Assembly: GCF_001894985.1 (NCBI RefSeq)
Contig: NZ_BCXG01000002.1
Span: 310,001-374,000 of the forward strand
Length of the DNA: 64,000 nt
Reading direction: 5' to 3'
Source of the DNA: Rhodococcus tukisamuensis NBRC 100609
GTDB taxonomy: Bacteria; Actinomycetota; Actinomycetes; Mycobacteriales; Mycobacteriaceae
Shown here: piece after piece, positions 63,266 to 64,000 of the stretch
Numbering within the stretch: the first letter of the stretch is position 1
Layout: each line of letters starts with the position of its first letter
Translations under genes and position numbers: made by a program
The notes under the pieces: model-generated
Seen by the model: only the letters and a program-made list of their open reading frames with translations
Databases searched by the model: none
Told to the model about the DNA's origin: nothing

Positions 63266-63901
63266 TTAAGAAGCCGGTCGTGACTGGGGGCTGGCGAGCC
63301 CGTCGAGCACGATCGCCAGGTACTGCTTGGCCACGGTTTCGGCGGTCATCGGGCCGCCCGGCCGATACCAGCGGACCGCCACCCACACGGTGTCGCGCAT
63401 GAAGCGGTAGACCAGTTCGACGTCGATGTCGGGACGGAAGCTGCCGTCCTCGATGCCGGACTCGAGCACCGAGACCCACAGGCCGCGGAACTCCCGGTTG
63501 CGCTCGGTGATGTAGTCGAACCGCTCGCTGCCGAGGAGGTGCTTGGCCTCGTCCTGGTAGATCGCCACCGCGGCGTGCGACTGGTCGATGGAGTCGAACG
63601 ACGCGACCACCAGCGCCTCGAGGGTGGCCCGGGCGCCGAGTCCCGCGTCCACGATCGCGCGGTATCGGCCGAACAGGTCGTCGAGGAAGTGCTTGAGGAT
63701 CTCGTCGACCATCGACTCCTTCGAGTCGAAGTGGTGGTAGAGACTGCCGGAGAGGATTCCGGCGGCATCGGCGATGTCGCGGACGGTCGTCGCGCGCATC
63801 CCACGTTCGGCGAACAGCGAGGCCGCCAGCTCGAGCAGCTCGGCTCTACGGCCGGACTTGCTGGCAGGCTCTTCGGCGGCACGGGGCGGAGGGGTCACCA
63901 C
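63266..63901 (-). CDS. kstR2: TetR repressor KstR2
   Basis: A 211-residue TetR repressor that closely follows what I recall of Rv3557c. Helix-turn-helix ATTVRDIADAAGILSGSLYHHF (about 38-58), then YQDEAKHLLGSERFDYI and VYRFMRDTVWVAVRWYRPGGP. KstR2 represses the HIP-degradation genes and is released by HIP-CoA. The start is GTG 63901 (or the adjacent GTG 63898), with no clear ribosome site, so a leaderless transcript is possible. A perfect KstR2 operator is 13 bp upstream, indicating autoregulation. Confidence 0.95.
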   Translation of the reverse strand: MVTPPPRAAEEPASKSGRRAELLELAASLFAERGMRATTVRDIADAAGILSGSLYHHFDSKESMVDEILKHFLDDLFGRYRAIVDAGLGARATLEALVVASFDSIDQSHAAVAIYQDEAKHLLGSERFDYITERNREFRGLWVSVLESGIEDGSFRPDIDVELVYRFMRDTVWVAVRWYRPGGPMTAETVAKQYLAIVLDGLASPQSRPAS

Positions 63902-63913
63902 TACATCGTAGCA

Positions 63914-63927
63914 ACCAAGCGCTTGTT
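63914..63927. promoter_or_regulatory. KstR2 operator between kstR2 and the rightmost SDR
   Basis: ACCAAGCGCTTGTT matches AnCAAGnnCTTGnT perfectly. It lies between divergent starts at 63901 and 63939. Confidence 0.88.
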
Positions 63928-63938
63928 AGGGTACCGGC

Positions 63939-64000
63939 ATGTCTGAAAACTCCACATGTGCCGTCGTGACCGGCGGCTCGGGCGGGATCGGGGTCGAGAT
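63939..64000 (+). CDS. Short-chain dehydrogenase (partial, ipdF-like by position)
   Basis: Only 20 codons are present before the right edge: MSENSTCAVVTGGSGGIGVE, with an SDR dinucleotide-binding TGGSGGIG motif. It is divergent from kstR2 across a KstR2 operator. In related genomes an SDR (Rv3559c, IpdF) neighbours kstR2, so ipdF is a fair guess; the fragment is too short to prove it. Confidence 0.65.
   Translation, partial: MSENSTCAVVTGGSGGIGVE

Overview
The window is about 64 kb of very GC-rich DNA with dense, often translationally coupled genes. GTG and TTG starts are common. It carries an mce operon and a steroid catabolism cluster in nearly the order of the Mycobacterium tuberculosis Rv3490-Rv3559 region, next to a hydroxamate siderophore NRPS cluster. 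I infer a mycolic-acid actinomycete (order Mycobacteriales), most likely Rhodococcus or a close relative. No 16S or other species marker is present, so genus is inference.

Region 1 (1-14.5 kb): an iron-regulated siderophore locus. A giant NRPS on the minus strand (4172 residues visible, C-terminus off the left edge) has the order C-A-T-E-C-A-T-E-C-A-T-C. Adenylation codes read from the sequence are DINYWGGIGK, DVPHASLVEK and DMENLGLINK. The first and third equal the codes I recall for formyl-hydroxyornithine and hydroxyornithine in coelichelin-type NRPSs; the middle one is serine-like. A formyltransferase and an alpha/beta hydrolase flank it, and IdeR/DmdR-type iron boxes lie in both intergenic promoters.

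Region 2 (14.5-25.2 kb): mixed genes. These are a BASS-family transporter, a secreted tyrosine phosphatase, a DUF222/HNH protein, a MerR regulator coupled to a membrane protein, a heterodimeric ABC exporter with one degenerate ATP site, a small conserved-looking protein, and trehalose-6-phosphate synthase (otsA).

Region 3 (25.2-35.5 kb): a complete mce4-type sterol import operon, yrbE4A-yrbE4B-mce4A-F plus two Mce-associated proteins, all minus strand and mostly overlapping, with a KstR-type operator upstream.

Region 4 (35.5-54.8 kb): KstR-type regulon for sterol side-chain breakdown. Genes are hsd4A, fdxD, fadE26, fadE27, fadD17, an NPD-family flavoprotein, fadD19, echA19, a luciferase-like oxidoreductase, a DUF35 protein, ltp4, ltp3, a second luciferase-like enzyme, a ketosteroid isomerase-like protein, an SGNH-hydrolase pseudogene, cyp125, fadA5 and a Ddn-type protein. 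I count nine sites matching TnnAACnnGTTnnA with at most one mismatch. The fadD19/echA19/DUF35/ltp4/ltp3 block looks specialised for C24-branched (plant-type) sterol side chains.

Region 5 (54.8-64 kb): a GyrA-like/GNAT fusion, then the KstR2-type module for the last rings: two SDRs, echA20-ipdA-ipdB-ipdC, a DUF2277 protein, a TetR regulator, fadA6, kstR2 and the start of another SDR (ipdF-like). KstR2-type operators lie upstream of echA20 and in the kstR2/SDR gap.

Convergent gene pairs are usually separated by strong perfect or near-perfect hairpins. I saw no tRNA, rRNA, CRISPR, IS element or prophage.
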